Of a stretch of DNA of 64,000 bases, positions 1 to 8,713 are shown piece after piece; position 1 is the first letter of the stretch; each line of letters begins with the position of its first letter. The stretch comes from Prodigiosinella confusarubida (GTDB lineage Bacteria; Pseudomonadota; Gammaproteobacteria; Enterobacterales; Enterobacteriaceae): positions 1,550,001-1,614,000 of the forward strand of contig NZ_CP025085.1 of the NCBI RefSeq assembly GCF_002847015.1, written 5' to 3'. Position numbers and translations under genes: made by a program. Under the pieces are notes generated by a model. That model was not told where the DNA came from. It worked only from the letters and a program-made list of their open reading frames with translations, and made no database searches.

Positions 1-1
1 T

Positions 2-1516
2 GGCAATGCAGATGTCAGCTGGCAGACCGGAGCAGGGTTACCTCAGGCGAAAATTACGCTAACTGGACACGGCGTTACTGTGCAGCAACAAGTGCAGGGG
101 AAAACGCTGCCGATTGCTGTTGAAACCCTGACACTGAATGCGGGGATCACGCATGATCAGGCGCAACTTGCCTGGGAGGTAGCGTTGCGCGGAAATGGGC
201 GTTTTGCGGGTGATGTGCAGATTGCCGATCCGCAAAACCGACGTGACCTGAGTGGAAATGTGTCCATCAGCCATTTCTCATTGGATATGCTGAATCCGGT
301 GTTGCGGGAAGGCGAAAAAGCAGCGGGATTGTTGAATGCCAGTCTGCGGCTGGGTGGTAATGTGCAGCGTCCTGAACTGTTTGGGCAAATGGTGCTGGAG
401 CAGTTGGATATCGATGGTAACTGGATGCCGGTGGATCTGACTAATGGCCGCCTGGCTGTCTATTTCAACGGGGTTAATTCGACGTTACAGGGTTTCCTGA
501 AAACCACCAATGGTCAGGTCAATCTGGCAGGGAATGCCGACTGGTCACAAGTAAATGACTGGCGAGCACATATTGCCGTCAAAGGGGAGCGTGTGCGGAT
601 TACCCTGCCGCCGATGGCCCGTCTGGATATTTCTCCCGATATCACCTTTGATGCATCGCCGCGGATACTTGCATTAAATGGTATGGTCACTATTCCCTGG
701 GCAAGGATTGTCGTCCATGATATGCCACCGAGTGCGGTGGATGTGTCCAAAGATGAAGTCATGCTGAATGAGAAACATCAGCCAATTACGAAGGCATCAA
801 GTGGGATACTGATTAACAGCAACCTGATCGTGCGGATCGGGGATGATGTTTGGCTGGATGCCTATGGCCTGCATGCTCAGTTGAAAGGTGATTTGAAAGT
901 AGCGCAGAATGAGCGTGGACTGGGGCTGAACGGCCACATCAATATACCTTCCGGCCGTTTTAAAGCCTATGGGCAGGATTTGCAGATACGTAAAGGGCAA
1001 CTTCTGTTCTCCGGGCCACCGGCACAGCCGATGCTGGACATTGAGGCTATCCGTAATCCGGACAATACTGAAGATGATGTGACTGTCGGTGTCCGTATCA
1101 CGGGGTTGGCGACGTCACCTCGGCTGACAATATTTTCCGAGCCGACTCTGTCGCAACAGGAAGCGCTCTCTTACCTTCTGCGTGGTCAGGGATTGGGGAG
1201 CAGTGGCACCGACAGTGCAATGATGACATCCGCACTGATTGGTTTAGGGGTTGCACAAAGTGGTCAAGTTGTGGGTAAAATCGGCGAGGCTTTTGGCGTA
1301 AGCAATTTAGCCCTGGATACACAGGGCGCTGGCGACAGTTCACAGGTGGTGGTCAGCGGTTATGTCCTGCCGGGCCTGCAGGTCAAATATGGTGTTGGTA
1401 TATTTGATTCACTGGCAACGTTAACATTACGTTACCGTTTAATGCCGAAACTATACTTGGAGGCGGTGTCTGGTATCAATCAGGCATTAGATGTGCTCTA
1501 TCAGTTTGAGTTTTAG
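2..1516 (+). CDS. tamB: TamB, translocation and assembly module subunit (3' part)
   Basis: This is the C-terminal 504 codons of TamB, open from the left edge of the window; the real start lies outside. TamB is an inner-membrane-anchored periplasmic protein that works with outer-membrane TamA in envelope biogenesis (autotransporter assembly and phospholipid transport). The visible part is the beta-rich DUF490/TamB domain, with long stretches of alternating hydrophobic residues and a C-terminal aromatic residue (ending YQFEF). The E. coli protein is about 1,260 residues, so roughly 40 percent is present. The downstream gene ytfP starts two bases after the stop, the tamB-ytfP arrangement of E. 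coli, so the two are probably co-transcribed. An internal ATG at 80 is not a start, because the frame stays open and TamB-like upstream. Confidence 0.95.
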   Translation, partial: GNADVSWQTGAGLPQAKITLTGHGVTVQQQVQGKTLPIAVETLTLNAGITHDQAQLAWEVALRGNGRFAGDVQIADPQNRRDLSGNVSISHFSLDMLNPVLREGEKAAGLLNASLRLGGNVQRPELFGQMVLEQLDIDGNWMPVDLTNGRLAVYFNGVNSTLQGFLKTTNGQVNLAGNADWSQVNDWRAHIAVKGERVRITLPPMARLDISPDITFDASPRILALNGMVTIPWARIVVHDMPPSAVDVSKDEVMLNEKHQPITKASSGILINSNLIVRIGDDVWLDAYGLHAQLKGDLKVAQNERGLGLNGHINIPSGRFKAYGQDLQIRKGQLLFSGPPAQPMLDIEAIRNPDNTEDDVTVGVRITGLATSPRLTIFSEPTLSQQEALSYLLRGQGLGSSGTDSAMMTSALIGLGVAQSGQVVGKIGEAFGVSNLALDTQGAGDSSQVVVSGYVLPGLQVKYGVGIFDSLATLTLRYRLMPKLYLEAVSGINQALDVLYQFEF

Positions 1517-1518
1517 CG

Positions 1519-1866
1519 ATGCGAATTATTGTCTACGGCAGTTTACGACGCAAACAGGGAAACAGTCATTGGATGACCAATGCGCAATGGTTAGGTGACC
1601 ATCGGCTTGAAGGGTATGAGCTGTATGACTTAGGTCACTATCCGGCCGCAGTGGCAGGCGAAGGGGAGATTTATTGCGAAGTCTACCGGGTTAGTTCGTC
1701 CATTTTATCAGAGTTGGATGAGTTGAAACGGGGAGGGGGAGAGTATAAGCGTGCGTTAATCTCAACACCTTACGGTAGTGCCTGGATTTATCTCTATCAA
1801 CGTCCTGTTACGGGGTTGCGTAGAATTACCAGTGGTGATTGGTTGAAGCGAGATACAGCGAAATAA
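1519..1866 (+). CDS. ytfP: YtfP, gamma-glutamylcyclotransferase-fold protein
   Basis: This is a 115-residue protein of the GGCT-like (AIG2/YtfP) family. The N-terminal strand and loop carry the family's YGSLR motif (residues 6-10), which forms the anion-binding pocket, and the length matches E. coli YtfP (113 residues). The biochemical role of YtfP is not settled; gamma-glutamylamine cyclotransferase activity is known for other family members. The start codon lies two bases after the tamB stop, so expression probably depends on the tamB transcript and on translational coupling. A large hairpin follows just downstream and separates it from convergent ppa. Confidence 0.9.
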   Translation: MRIIVYGSLRRKQGNSHWMTNAQWLGDHRLEGYELYDLGHYPAAVAGEGEIYCEVYRVSSSILSELDELKRGGGEYKRALISTPYGSAWIYLYQRPVTGLRRITSGDWLKRDTAK

Positions 1867-1876
1867 AGTGAGAAAT

Positions 1877-1971
1877 AAAAACACCGCGTACTGCACGGTA
1901 ATACTTGTTCAGTTAAGAAGCCGAATACACGGGACTTAAGTGAATTGTATTACGCATTACGCGGTGTTTTT
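1877..1971. terminator. Nested long hairpin between convergent ytfP and ppa
   Basis: A 14-bp perfect inverted repeat (1877-1890 with 1958-1971, A-rich on the left and T-rich on the right) encloses two further complementary pairs: GTAATAC/GTATTAC (1898-1904 with 1947-1953) and TTCAGTTAAG/CTTAAGTGAA with one mismatch (1908-1917 with 1935-1944). The whole 95 nt can fold as one long interrupted stem. Outer A/T tracts on both sides make it a plausible bidirectional terminator for two convergent genes. The size and layering are larger than a normal terminator, so a repeat-type element or structured RNA is possible. Confidence 0.75.
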
Positions 1972-2025
1972 GACTATTGGCTGAAACGGCTCCCGCTATT
2001 TCTGTTGGGATCGGTGCGGCCTTGA

Positions 2026-2553
2026 TTATTTTTTTGCGCGGTTGAAAGAAGCCAGAATCTCTGCTTTGGCAGCGTCAACGTCAGCCCAACCTTCAACTTT
2101 CACCCACTTGCCTTTTTCCAGATCTTTATAGTGCTCGAAGAAATGACTAATCTGCGCACGAAGCTGTTCCGGCAGGTCGGTCACGTCTTTAACATGATCG
2201 TAGTCTTTGCTGAGTTTGCTGTGGGGAACGGCAACCACTTTGGCATCTTCACCAGACTCATCGGTCATTTTCAGTACACCAACCGGACGGCAACGGATCA
2301 CTGAACCCGGCTGTAACGGATACGGGGTTGGCACCAACACGTCAACCGGATCGCCATCCAGTGACAACGTGTGGTTGATGTAACCATAGTTACACGGATA
2401 GAACATGGCGGTAGACATAAAGCGGTCTACAAACAGCTCACCGGTTTCCTTATCAACTTCATATTTGATGGGATCGGCATTCGCAGGGATTTCAATAACC
2501 ACGTAAATATCTTCCGGAAGATCTTTACCCGCCGGGACTGTATTCAAACTCAT
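2026..2553 (-). CDS. ppa: Inorganic pyrophosphatase
   Basis: Soluble family I inorganic pyrophosphatase of 175 residues (E. coli 176), which hydrolyses PPi to two phosphates in the cytoplasm and pulls biosynthetic reactions forward. The family signature DGDPVDVLV (about residues 66-74), with its metal-binding aspartates, is intact, as are the conserved tyrosine- and lysine-rich active-site segments ([18 protein letters not shown]). The start ATG has a purine-rich ribosome site (AAGGA) about 10 bases upstream. It is convergent with ytfP, sharing the hairpin at 1877-1971. Its upstream neighbour is plsY on the same strand, which is not the E. coli arrangement. Confidence 0.97.
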   Translation of the reverse strand: MSLNTVPAGKDLPEDIYVVIEIPANADPIKYEVDKETGELFVDRFMSTAMFYPCNYGYINHTLSLDGDPVDVLVPTPYPLQPGSVIRCRPVGVLKMTDESGEDAKVVAVPHSKLSKDYDHVKDVTDLPEQLRAQISHFFEHYKDLEKGKWVKVEGWADVDAAKAEILASFNRAKK

Positions 2554-2738
2554 GTCGGTTTCCTTCTCTTCAAACCAGAAATAGAGTGGCGGCCATTATA
2601 GCCAACTCGTCAGAAAAGTTCGCGATTTTTAGGGCCTACAATCGGGAGGGAATCGGTGTGAAACGATGGGTGTACCGATAGGACTGGCTGGCCCCCATCA
2701 TTTCCGTCCACCCGAAGATCATGGAAAACAGCCGCCGA

Positions 2739-3356
2739 TTATTTTTTCTGCGCGGGCTTGTTTTTTCGCCGCTTTTTCCAGATTTTATGTTCCTGACCAC
2801 GCCACAAGCGTTGGATATTATCGTGATGGCGCATCAGAATCAGGCAAGAAAGCATCGCGACCGGGAAAGTAAGCTGTGGTTTGAACCACCAGACATAGAA
2901 CGGGGCGATTAACGCACTGACAATAGCACCTAACGAGGAGTAGCCGCTCAGCAGCACGGTCAGTAACCAGGTACCGATCATCAGGCCGGTAAGATCCCAA
3001 CCGATCGGCGCGATGGCGCCTAACGCCGTGGCGACACCTTTGCCACCGTGAAAGCGAAAAAAGGCCGGATAAATATGCCCAAGGCAGGCGGCAATGGCAG
3101 TCAGCCCGAGATAAAGAGGGGGGATGCCCAGCGCATAGGCTCCCCACACGGGCAACATTCCTTTCAGAATATCGAAGATCAAGACAGTGGCAGCGGCGGC
3201 TTTTCCTCCGATACGCAGTACGTTGGTAGCACCAGGATTGCCTGATCCATGCTCGCGTGGGTCCGGCAGACCGGCGATCCTGCAGACCAGAATTGCACTG
3301 GAGATCGAGCCGCACAAATACGCGAGGATAATCATGCCAAGCGCGATAGCACTCAT
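2739..3356 (-). CDS. plsY: Acyl-phosphate:glycerol-3-phosphate acyltransferase PlsY
   Basis: Inner-membrane acyltransferase that moves an acyl group from acyl-phosphate to glycerol-3-phosphate, the first step of phospholipid synthesis. At 205 residues it is full length. It has about five hydrophobic segments and the PlsY motifs [12 protein letters not shown] (about 41-52) and [11 protein letters not shown]. The reading frame is open further upstream, but the start MSAIALGM was chosen because it matches the E. coli N-terminus (MSAIAPGM). The C-terminus is strongly basic ([12 protein letters not shown]). It is divergent from folB, with about 107 bases between the starts, as in E. coli. Confidence 0.96.
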   Translation of the reverse strand: MSAIALGMIILAYLCGSISSAILVCRIAGLPDPREHGSGNPGATNVLRIGGKAAAATVLIFDILKGMLPVWGAYALGIPPLYLGLTAIAACLGHIYPAFFRFHGGKGVATALGAIAPIGWDLTGLMIGTWLLTVLLSGYSSLGAIVSALIAPFYVWWFKPQLTFPVAMLSCLILMRHHDNIQRLWRGQEHKIWKKRRKNKPAQKK

Positions 3357-3463
3357 AATACGGTTCCGTTTAATAAAGGTCGTTTTAATCTCAGCATCAA
3401 TGGATAATACGCATATTCTGTCGGAAGTGGTATCCGGCAACAGTAAAAACAGAGTGTGACGTG

Positions 3464-3817
3464 ATGGATATCGTATTTATTGAAGAACTTGGCGTGATCA
3501 CCACTATTGGTGTTTATGACTGGGAACAGACTATTCAACAGAAGCTGGTGTTCGATATCGAAATGGGATGGGATAACCGTCATGCGGCGGCCAGTGATGA
3601 TGTGAACGATTGTCTGAGTTATGCCGACGTCAGCGACGCGGTCATCTCGCTGGTGGCCGGGCAACGTTTTGCGCTAGTGGAAAGAGTGGCGGAAGAGGTG
3701 GCGCAATTACTGATGCAACGGTTTGGTATTCCCTGGTTGCGAATTAAGGTTAGTAAACCCGGTGCAGTGGCCCAGGCACGCAGCGTAGGGGTAATAATTG
3801 AGCGGGGTGTGCGATAA
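3464..3817 (+). CDS. folB: Dihydroneopterin aldolase
   Basis: Dihydroneopterin aldolase/epimerase, 117 residues, which converts dihydroneopterin to 6-hydroxymethyl-dihydropterin and glycolaldehyde in folate synthesis. The characteristic sequence [19 protein letters not shown], the catalytic glutamate of that segment and the lysine of [10 protein letters not shown] near the C-terminus are present. The ATG at 3464 was preferred over the GTG just before it because the E. coli protein begins MDIVFIE. No strong ribosome site is visible. It is followed by a short tandem repeat array and an intrinsic terminator before uppP. Confidence 0.95.
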   Translation: MDIVFIEELGVITTIGVYDWEQTIQQKLVFDIEMGWDNRHAAASDDVNDCLSYADVSDAVISLVAGQRFALVERVAEEVAQLLMQRFGIPWLRIKVSKPGAVAQARSVGVIIERGVR

Positions 3818-3819
3818 CG

Positions 3820-3900
3820 CTGATTTATTGGAAACTGGGATTAACTTTGGTCTATCAAAAACCGGGATTAATTCTGATTTATTGGAAACAGGGATATTAA
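3820..3900. repeat. Three 27-bp tandem repeats after folB
   Basis: Three consecutive 27-base units at 3820-3846, 3847-3873 and 3874-3900. Units 1 and 3 share CTGATTTATTGGAAAC and then diverge only slightly; unit 2 is degenerate but keeps the GGGATTA part in register. They are followed immediately by a second short duplication, AAGGTAACCT at 3899-3908 and 3910-3919. The array lies between the folB stop and the terminator at 3947. No function is evident; replication slippage or a protein-binding array are both possible. Confidence 0.8.
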
Positions 3901-3946
3901 GGTAACCTAAAGGTAACCTGTATAACGTAATATGTGTTCTTTTAGT

Positions 3947-3977
3947 AGCGGCTCGCTGGTAGCGATGCCGCTTTTTT
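3947..3977 (+). terminator. Intrinsic terminator between folB and uppP
   Basis: AGCGGCTCGCT (3947-3957) pairs with AGCGATGCCGCT (3961-3972), giving an 11-bp stem with a one-base bulge and a three-base loop, followed by a run of T (3972-3977). This is a textbook Rho-independent terminator. It ends only about 28 bases before the uppP start codon, so any transcript for uppP that begins upstream must read through it. Confidence 0.85.
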
Positions 3978-4005
3978 ATGAGCTACGGGAAAAGGTAAGC
4001 GTGTG

Positions 4006-4824
4006 ATGGCGGATATGCATTCGTTACTGGTGGCATTCATTCTTGGTATAGTCGAAGGGCTCACCGAATTTTTGCCGGTATCATCTACCGGACATCTGAT
4101 TATTGTGGGCCAGTGGTTGGGTTTTGAGGGCGCAACAGCTAAAACATTCGAAATTATCATTCAACTGGGATCCATTCTGGCGGTGGTAGCGGTGTTCTGG
4201 CGCCGGATGTTTGGTCTGATTGGGATTCATTTTGGCGAGGTTCCCCACGAGGGGCAGCATAATGGTCATTTAGCGCTGGGGCATATCCTGCTGGCGATGA
4301 TACCTGCTGTGATACTGGGTCTGGTGTTCCATGATTTCATCAAATCGCTGTTTAATCCGCGTACGGTTGCATATGCACTGGTTGTCGGTGGTTTTTTACT
4401 GTTGGCCGCCGAGTGGTTAAAGCCAAAACATCCACGTTCCGTGGGACTGGATGATATCACTTACCGCCAGGCATTTATGATCGGCTGTTTCCAGTGTCTG
4501 GCGTTGTGGCCGGGTTTCTCTCGTTCTGGAGCAACCATTTCAGGTGGGATGTTGACGGGTGTTAGCCGTTATGCAGCGTCTGAATTTTCGTTCATTCTGG
4601 CGGTGCCGATGATGCTTGGTGCCAGTGCGCTGGATCTGTACGAAAGCTGGCACTTTCTGACAAAGGCTGATTTACCGCTCTTTATCGTGGGATTCCTGAC
4701 GGCGTTTGTCGTGGCGATGATTGCGATTAAAACTTTCCTGCAACTGATTAAACGGATGTCGTTTATCCCGTTTGCCATCTATCGGTTCATTATCGCGGCA
4801 GTGGTGTATCTGGTCTTTATGTAA
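4006..4824 (+). CDS. uppP: Undecaprenyl-diphosphatase UppP (BacA)
   Basis: Integral membrane phosphatase that dephosphorylates undecaprenyl diphosphate to recycle the lipid carrier for peptidoglycan and surface polysaccharides; overexpression of this family gives bacitracin resistance. It has 272 residues and multiple hydrophobic helices. Both family motifs are intact: [13 protein letters not shown] near the N-terminus, with the catalytic glutamates, and [13 protein letters not shown] around residue 170, with the essential arginine. The ATG at 4006 gives MADMHSLL, matching E. coli MSDMHSLL; the overlapping GTG at 4003 is less likely. The gene is convergent with cca. Confidence 0.96.
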   Translation: MADMHSLLVAFILGIVEGLTEFLPVSSTGHLIIVGQWLGFEGATAKTFEIIIQLGSILAVVAVFWRRMFGLIGIHFGEVPHEGQHNGHLALGHILLAMIPAVILGLVFHDFIKSLFNPRTVAYALVVGGFLLLAAEWLKPKHPRSVGLDDITYRQAFMIGCFQCLALWPGFSRSGATISGGMLTGVSRYAASEFSFILAVPMMLGASALDLYESWHFLTKADLPLFIVGFLTAFVVAMIAIKTFLQLIKRMSFIPFAIYRFIIAAVVYLVFM

Positions 4825-4886
4825 ATCAGTAACCCGTCGGCCGGATCCCTCCGTTCGATCGCTATAATGTGATATCTGTAAGGTTC

Positions 4887-4921
4887 CCGGGGATAAAATT
4901 TCAGAAAATTCTTATCCCCGG
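4887..4921. terminator. Bidirectional terminator between uppP and cca
   Basis: A perfect 10-bp inverted repeat, CCGGGGATAA (4887-4896) with TTATCCCCGG (4912-4921), surrounds a 15-base A/T-rich loop. It lies between the convergent uppP and cca stops and is the only strong hairpin there. The flanking T runs are weak, so efficiency in either direction is uncertain. Confidence 0.65.
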
Positions 4922-4991
4922 CCTGCACATGAAAGCGTGACGTGGTAATGACGCAATATTGCCTTCGGATGTGGTTTTTATTGCAGCCAGA

Positions 4992-6236
4992 TTATGGGCG
5001 GTCGGAAACACCAGACTGCTGTGCTTTCCAGCTTTCCAATGCACTAAGGCGCCGACGCTGTAATTCTTCTCCGATTTCGGCATTCTGAAATCCTGCGGCA
5101 ATCACTTCTGCATTGGTAATCTGGCTGGCGACCTGAAAAGCCTGCCGCAGGTAGTCACCTTGGGGATAGGCCGCGTGTTCAAAACCGGTGCGGCCCCGGG
5201 CGTCCGCTTCTCCGGTAATAATCAATTGCTCCAGCCGTTGTGGTTTGCGCCAGACGTCAATCGCACTAAGCAGTTTCAGTAACGTTTTGGGTTTCAGGAT
5301 CTGTACGTTATGCATCAGGTCGTGATATTCGGCCACAATTCTGGCCAGATCTCTTAGTGCATTGGGAATACGCAAGCGATGACACAATGCATCCACCAGC
5401 TTGACACCTGCCAGCCCATGTCCGTGATGATGTGGCCACTGTTCGGGCGGGGTCAACCCTTTACCCAGATCGTGGCACAATGTGGCGAAGCGTACATCAA
5501 GGCTCGGGCTCAGGCGGGCGGCCATCTCCAGTGCCATCATCGTGTGGATACCCGTATCGATTTCCGGATGCCATTTGGCCGGTGCCGGAACACCATACAG
5601 GCGGTCAATTTCGGGGAACAACACGGCCAGCGCGCCGCAATCACGCAAAACCTGAAAATAGATTTGCGGATCCTGTGTTCCCAGTGCTTTTTCCGTTTCT
5701 TTCCAGACTCGTTCTGGTGTCAGATATGCCAACTCATCTTCTCGGGTCATCCGTTGCATTAATGCCATGGTTTCTTCAGCAATATGAAACCCCAGATGAG
5801 CATAGCGAGCGGCAAAACGAGCGACACGCAACACCCGTAACGGATCCTCACCAAAGGCGTCGGAAACATGGCGTAAAATACGATTTTGCAGATCGCGCCG
5901 ACCTTCATAAGGATCAATAAGATTGCCGTTTTCATCCTGAGCGATGGCATTAATGGTTAAATCCCGACGTTGTAAATCTTCTTCCAGCGTAACATTCGGT
6001 GCGGCATCGCAGATAAAACCCGTGTAGCCTTTACCGGCTTTTCGCTCGGTTCGTGCCAGTGCGTACTCTTCCCGGCTGACAGGGTGCAGGAAGACCGGGA
6101 AATCCTTTCCCACCTGCTGATAACCCAACGCCAGCAGATGTTCTGGTGTCGTGCCAACCACGACCCAGTCACGTTCCGTCACCGGTCTGTTTAACAAGCC
6201 GTCACGTACTGCACCGCCAACAAGATAAATCTTCAA
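4992..6236 (-). CDS. cca: CCA-adding tRNA nucleotidyltransferase with HD domain
   Basis: Multifunctional Cca adds or repairs the 3' CCA of tRNA; the gamma-proteobacterial form also carries a phosphohydrolase (HD) domain. It has 414 residues (E. coli 412). The N-terminal nucleotidyltransferase part shows [20 protein letters not shown], with the catalytic acidic pair; the nucleotide-selecting EDxxR region appears as [16 protein letters not shown]; and the HD domain shows [11 protein letters not shown] (about 252-262). The start is a TTG at 6234-6236 with a good GGGAG ribosome site six bases upstream, giving MKIYLVGG as in E. coli, where the start is also non-ATG. Confidence 0.96.
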   Translation of the reverse strand: MKIYLVGGAVRDGLLNRPVTERDWVVVGTTPEHLLALGYQQVGKDFPVFLHPVSREEYALARTERKAGKGYTGFICDAAPNVTLEEDLQRRDLTINAIAQDENGNLIDPYEGRRDLQNRILRHVSDAFGEDPLRVLRVARFAARYAHLGFHIAEETMALMQRMTREDELAYLTPERVWKETEKALGTQDPQIYFQVLRDCGALAVLFPEIDRLYGVPAPAKWHPEIDTGIHTMMALEMAARLSPSLDVRFATLCHDLGKGLTPPEQWPHHHGHGLAGVKLVDALCHRLRIPNALRDLARIVAEYHDLMHNVQILKPKTLLKLLSAIDVWRKPQRLEQLIITGEADARGRTGFEHAAYPQGDYLRQAFQVASQITNAEVIAAGFQNAEIGEELQRRRLSALESWKAQQSGVSDRP

Positions 6237-6284
6237 GCCCGGCTCCCTTCCATCCGATATTACGGTTTATGTTTTTACCGCATA

Positions 6285-6406
6285 CTATAGACTCCCCGTC
6301 ATCTTTCAAGTCGCGGGTGCGTTGCCCACCCCAGTCACTTACTGGCATAAGTTCCAGGGAATTCATTCAGTTATCGCTTTTTTGTACGTTGAAATCTATT
6401 GGGTAT
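6285..6406. repeat. Degraded ERIC (intergenic repeat unit) element
   Basis: The segment resembles the enterobacterial repetitive intergenic consensus as I remember it. In order it has a 'ccccgtcat-ttcaagt' end, GGTGCGTTG, the core CACCCCAGTCACTTACT (6327-6343), an interrupted TAAG-TTCCAGGG stretch matching the complementary core arm, ATTCATTCAGTT, and an end resembling the reverse complement of the first (about 6389-6406, ending GGGTAT). Length is close to the usual ~127 bp, with a small deletion next to the core and several substitutions. It lies between the 5' ends of cca and the 3' end of ygiM. ERIC elements are non-coding imperfect palindromes. Confidence 0.75.
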
Positions 6407-6460
6407 CGCCGTTATTTTTATTCGCATTGGGGTCGTCACTATCAGATGTTGATGATGTGC

Positions 6461-7081
6461 CTATCCCATCCAGCGATCGTTCTTCTTGCGGCGCGGGATG
6501 AGATGTGGCAGCAGTAAACCGAGCAACAATCCGGCACCGGCTACGCCGCCACCGTACATAAACCACTGTAAAATGAGCGTGCGCTTTTTGTCATCTAACT
6601 GCACGCTGGCCGCGCTGACCTTTTGTTGCGCCGATAGCAGTTGTGCTTTCAAATCCTGATTATTCTTTTGTAGCCCGCTGATGATGCTGTCGCTGGCATC
6701 CACCTTCTGTTGCATGGCGGTGGTGCGCTGTTTCCAAGTCTGATCGATATTATTCAGCTTGTCCGTCAATACTTTGACTTGATTTTCCAGTTCGGGCACT
6801 CGGGTACTCAAACTGGGTGTCTGACTCAGTTGATCGAGAGGAATCCAACTGGTGTGATTTTTGTCATCGCGGATCTGAGCATAACCCGCGCTGTCATTCA
6901 CGCTTAGTAGCGTGACTTCTGCGCCAGCTTTCAGCGCGCCAACGATACGGTATTGATTACCCGGACCGCTATGGGTGTAGGTGATTAATTCATCGGAGAT
7001 ATAGCGCTTTTCTTCTGCATGGATAGAAAAACTGCAAACGAGAGCGATAAGGCAGATAAAAATAGAACGTGATTTATGCAT
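6461..7081 (-). CDS. ygiM: YgiM, SH3-domain and membrane-anchor protein
   Basis: A 206-residue protein, the same length as E. coli YgiM. An N-terminal signal sequence (about residues 1-22, ending SIHA) precedes a bacterial SH3-like domain (about 25-90, with SGPGNQYRIVGALKAG). A long coiled-coil stretch (about 95-165) follows, then one C-terminal membrane helix (WFMYGGGVAGAGLLLGLLLPHL) and a short basic tail. The family (TIGR04211) has no firmly established function. It is divergent from ygiF, with 248 bases between the starts that should hold both promoters. Confidence 0.93.
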   Translation of the reverse strand: MHKSRSIFICLIALVCSFSIHAEEKRYISDELITYTHSGPGNQYRIVGALKAGAEVTLLSVNDSAGYAQIRDDKNHTSWIPLDQLSQTPSLSTRVPELENQVKVLTDKLNNIDQTWKQRTTAMQQKVDASDSIISGLQKNNQDLKAQLLSAQQKVSAASVQLDDKKRTLILQWFMYGGGVAGAGLLLGLLLPHLIPRRKKNDRWMG

Positions 7082-7329
7082 AAGATCATTATGTTATGTG
7101 AGTAGTTAGCGAAGAGTCGGAGAATAAGTCTGACTATGCAGGCGGAAAACCTGAATGAGAACTGTCTTACTCTGGTAAAGGTGCATTCCTGAATTATAAC
7201 CTGTGATTCGTCTTGCAGCAGAATAACAGTAATGCAGCGAACCTCGGCATCTGATATGCCTAAAAGTGGCAAGGTGACGTAAAATGTTATTTACTGGCGT
7301 CATTATTACTGAACCCGGTGTTGTAGATT

Positions 7330-8664
7330 ATGAGTGAAGAGATCGAGCTAAAGTTTATTGTCCATCCAGATACCGTTAGTTCTTTACGGCAGCAACTGAA
7401 TGACTGGCAGAGTGAATACAGTCATAGCGAGCATCTGCAGGCACAGCAGTTAGCAAATACTTACTATGAAACCAAAGATGGCTACCTGCGACAGCATGGT
7501 ATCGGCTTGCGTGTGCGTGGCGAAAATGGTCATTATGAAATGACCGTCAAAACAGCGGGTAAGGTTGTTGGCAGTTTGCACCAACACCCGGAATATAATG
7601 TCGATTTGACCAGCCCGCAGTTGGATATCAGTCTATTGCCGGAAGATATCTGGCCGGAAGGGTGTGATGTGGCTGTACTGGCGCAAGCGCTTCAGCCGTT
7701 GTTCAGTACGGATTTTCGTCGTGAAAAGTGGGTAGTGACTTACGCGCAAAGCGTGATTGAAATGGCACTCGATAGCGGTGAAATTGTTGCAGGTCATCAC
7801 CGTGAGCCTATTTGCGAATTGGAACTTGAACTGAAGGTTGGCAGAATCGAAGATCTACTGTCATTTGCCAATGAGCTGTCCGATGTCGGGGGACTGCGTC
7901 AAGGCAGTTTAAGCAAGGCCGCTCGCGGGTATCATCTGGCAAAAGGCAATCCACATCGTGAACGGCGGCCGCTGGCGTTCATGCCGGTAGAACCCAAGAT
8001 GACTCTCGATCAGGCTATTCGTGCCGGATTGGAATATGCATTAAGCCACTGGCAATATCATGAAGAATTGTGGGTTCGAGGTAATGCGGCAGCTCGTGAA
8101 GCATTGCCAGAGGCAGGGACCATGCTTCGGGAAATGCTGGTGCTGGTAGGCGGCGTGGTGCCACGTAAAGTCACGGCGTTATTTCGGGCGGCATTAAGTC
8201 AACTGGAAGCACTGGTTGACGCGAATCAGGATGCTGAAGCCGTCTGTTATACCAAGGATTACCTGAAAAGTAAGCTGGTACTTACTTCCTGGTTGGTGGA
8301 AGCTGGTTGGCGCCAATACATGGATAACAAGGAGCGTATGCGATTGCAAAGTTCCTACAAACGCTTTGCAGATATTATGCTGAGCCGAACGTTATCCGAG
8401 CTCAAGCAGGTATTCAGCCACTCGCTGGACACCCTGCAATATTCACAACAGTTGCCGCGCCTGAGGCGTGGAGTTTGTGCATTTCTGCTGCTTTCCGGTT
8501 TTTATCCTGTTCATGAAGCGACAAGTTATCTGCGTTTCTGGCGAGACATGGAAGATATTATTGCCCATCTTTCACCAGGAGATGACCTTCCGCATCAATT
8601 GGAGCTCAGCCGTAAGCAGGCCATATCGCAACCCCCATTCTGGCTGAGTAGCGCCAATAATTGA
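7330..8664 (+). CDS. ygiF: YgiF, CYTH/CHAD inorganic triphosphatase
   Basis: A 444-residue protein with an N-terminal CYTH domain (about 1-200) and a C-terminal CHAD domain (about 220-440). The CYTH signature ExExK is visible at the start as EIELKF, and the tunnel-lining charged residues recur (ELELELK). E. coli YgiF is an inorganic triphosphatase (tripolyphosphatase); the CHAD domain is histidine-rich and thought to bind polyphosphate. It lies directly upstream of glnE, as in E. coli. A short strong hairpin sits in the 49 bases between the two genes. Confidence 0.94.
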   Translation: MSEEIELKFIVHPDTVSSLRQQLNDWQSEYSHSEHLQAQQLANTYYETKDGYLRQHGIGLRVRGENGHYEMTVKTAGKVVGSLHQHPEYNVDLTSPQLDISLLPEDIWPEGCDVAVLAQALQPLFSTDFRREKWVVTYAQSVIEMALDSGEIVAGHHREPICELELELKVGRIEDLLSFANELSDVGGLRQGSLSKAARGYHLAKGNPHRERRPLAFMPVEPKMTLDQAIRAGLEYALSHWQYHEELWVRGNAAAREALPEAGTMLREMLVLVGGVVPRKVTALFRAALSQLEALVDANQDAEAVCYTKDYLKSKLVLTSWLVEAGWRQYMDNKERMRLQSSYKRFADIMLSRTLSELKQVFSHSLDTLQYSQQLPRLRRGVCAFLLLSGFYPVHEATSYLRFWRDMEDIIAHLSPGDDLPHQLELSRKQAISQPPFWLSSANN

Positions 8665-8672
8665 TAACTGAA

Positions 8673-8696
8673 GCCGCCTGCATGCTGTCAGGCGGC
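8673..8696 (+). other. Intercistronic hairpin between ygiF and glnE
   Basis: GCCGCCTG (8673-8680) and CAGGCGGC (8689-8696) form a perfect 8-bp GC-rich stem with an 8-base loop. There is no T run after it, so it is unlikely to be an efficient intrinsic terminator. It ends just before the glnE ribosome site (AAGGA at about 8701). mRNA processing or stabilisation is possible. Confidence 0.6.
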
Positions 8697-8713
8697 CGTG
8701 CAAGGATATTGCC

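Noticed and set aside
2664-2699. GATGGG/CCCATC pair after plsY as a terminator
   Set aside because: Six base pairs with a long loop and no T run on the minus strand; too weak.
6237-6460. Possible small gene between cca and ygiM (open frames on both strands)
   Set aside because: The region is better explained by the degraded ERIC-type repeat; the frames have no ribosome sites or recognisable products.
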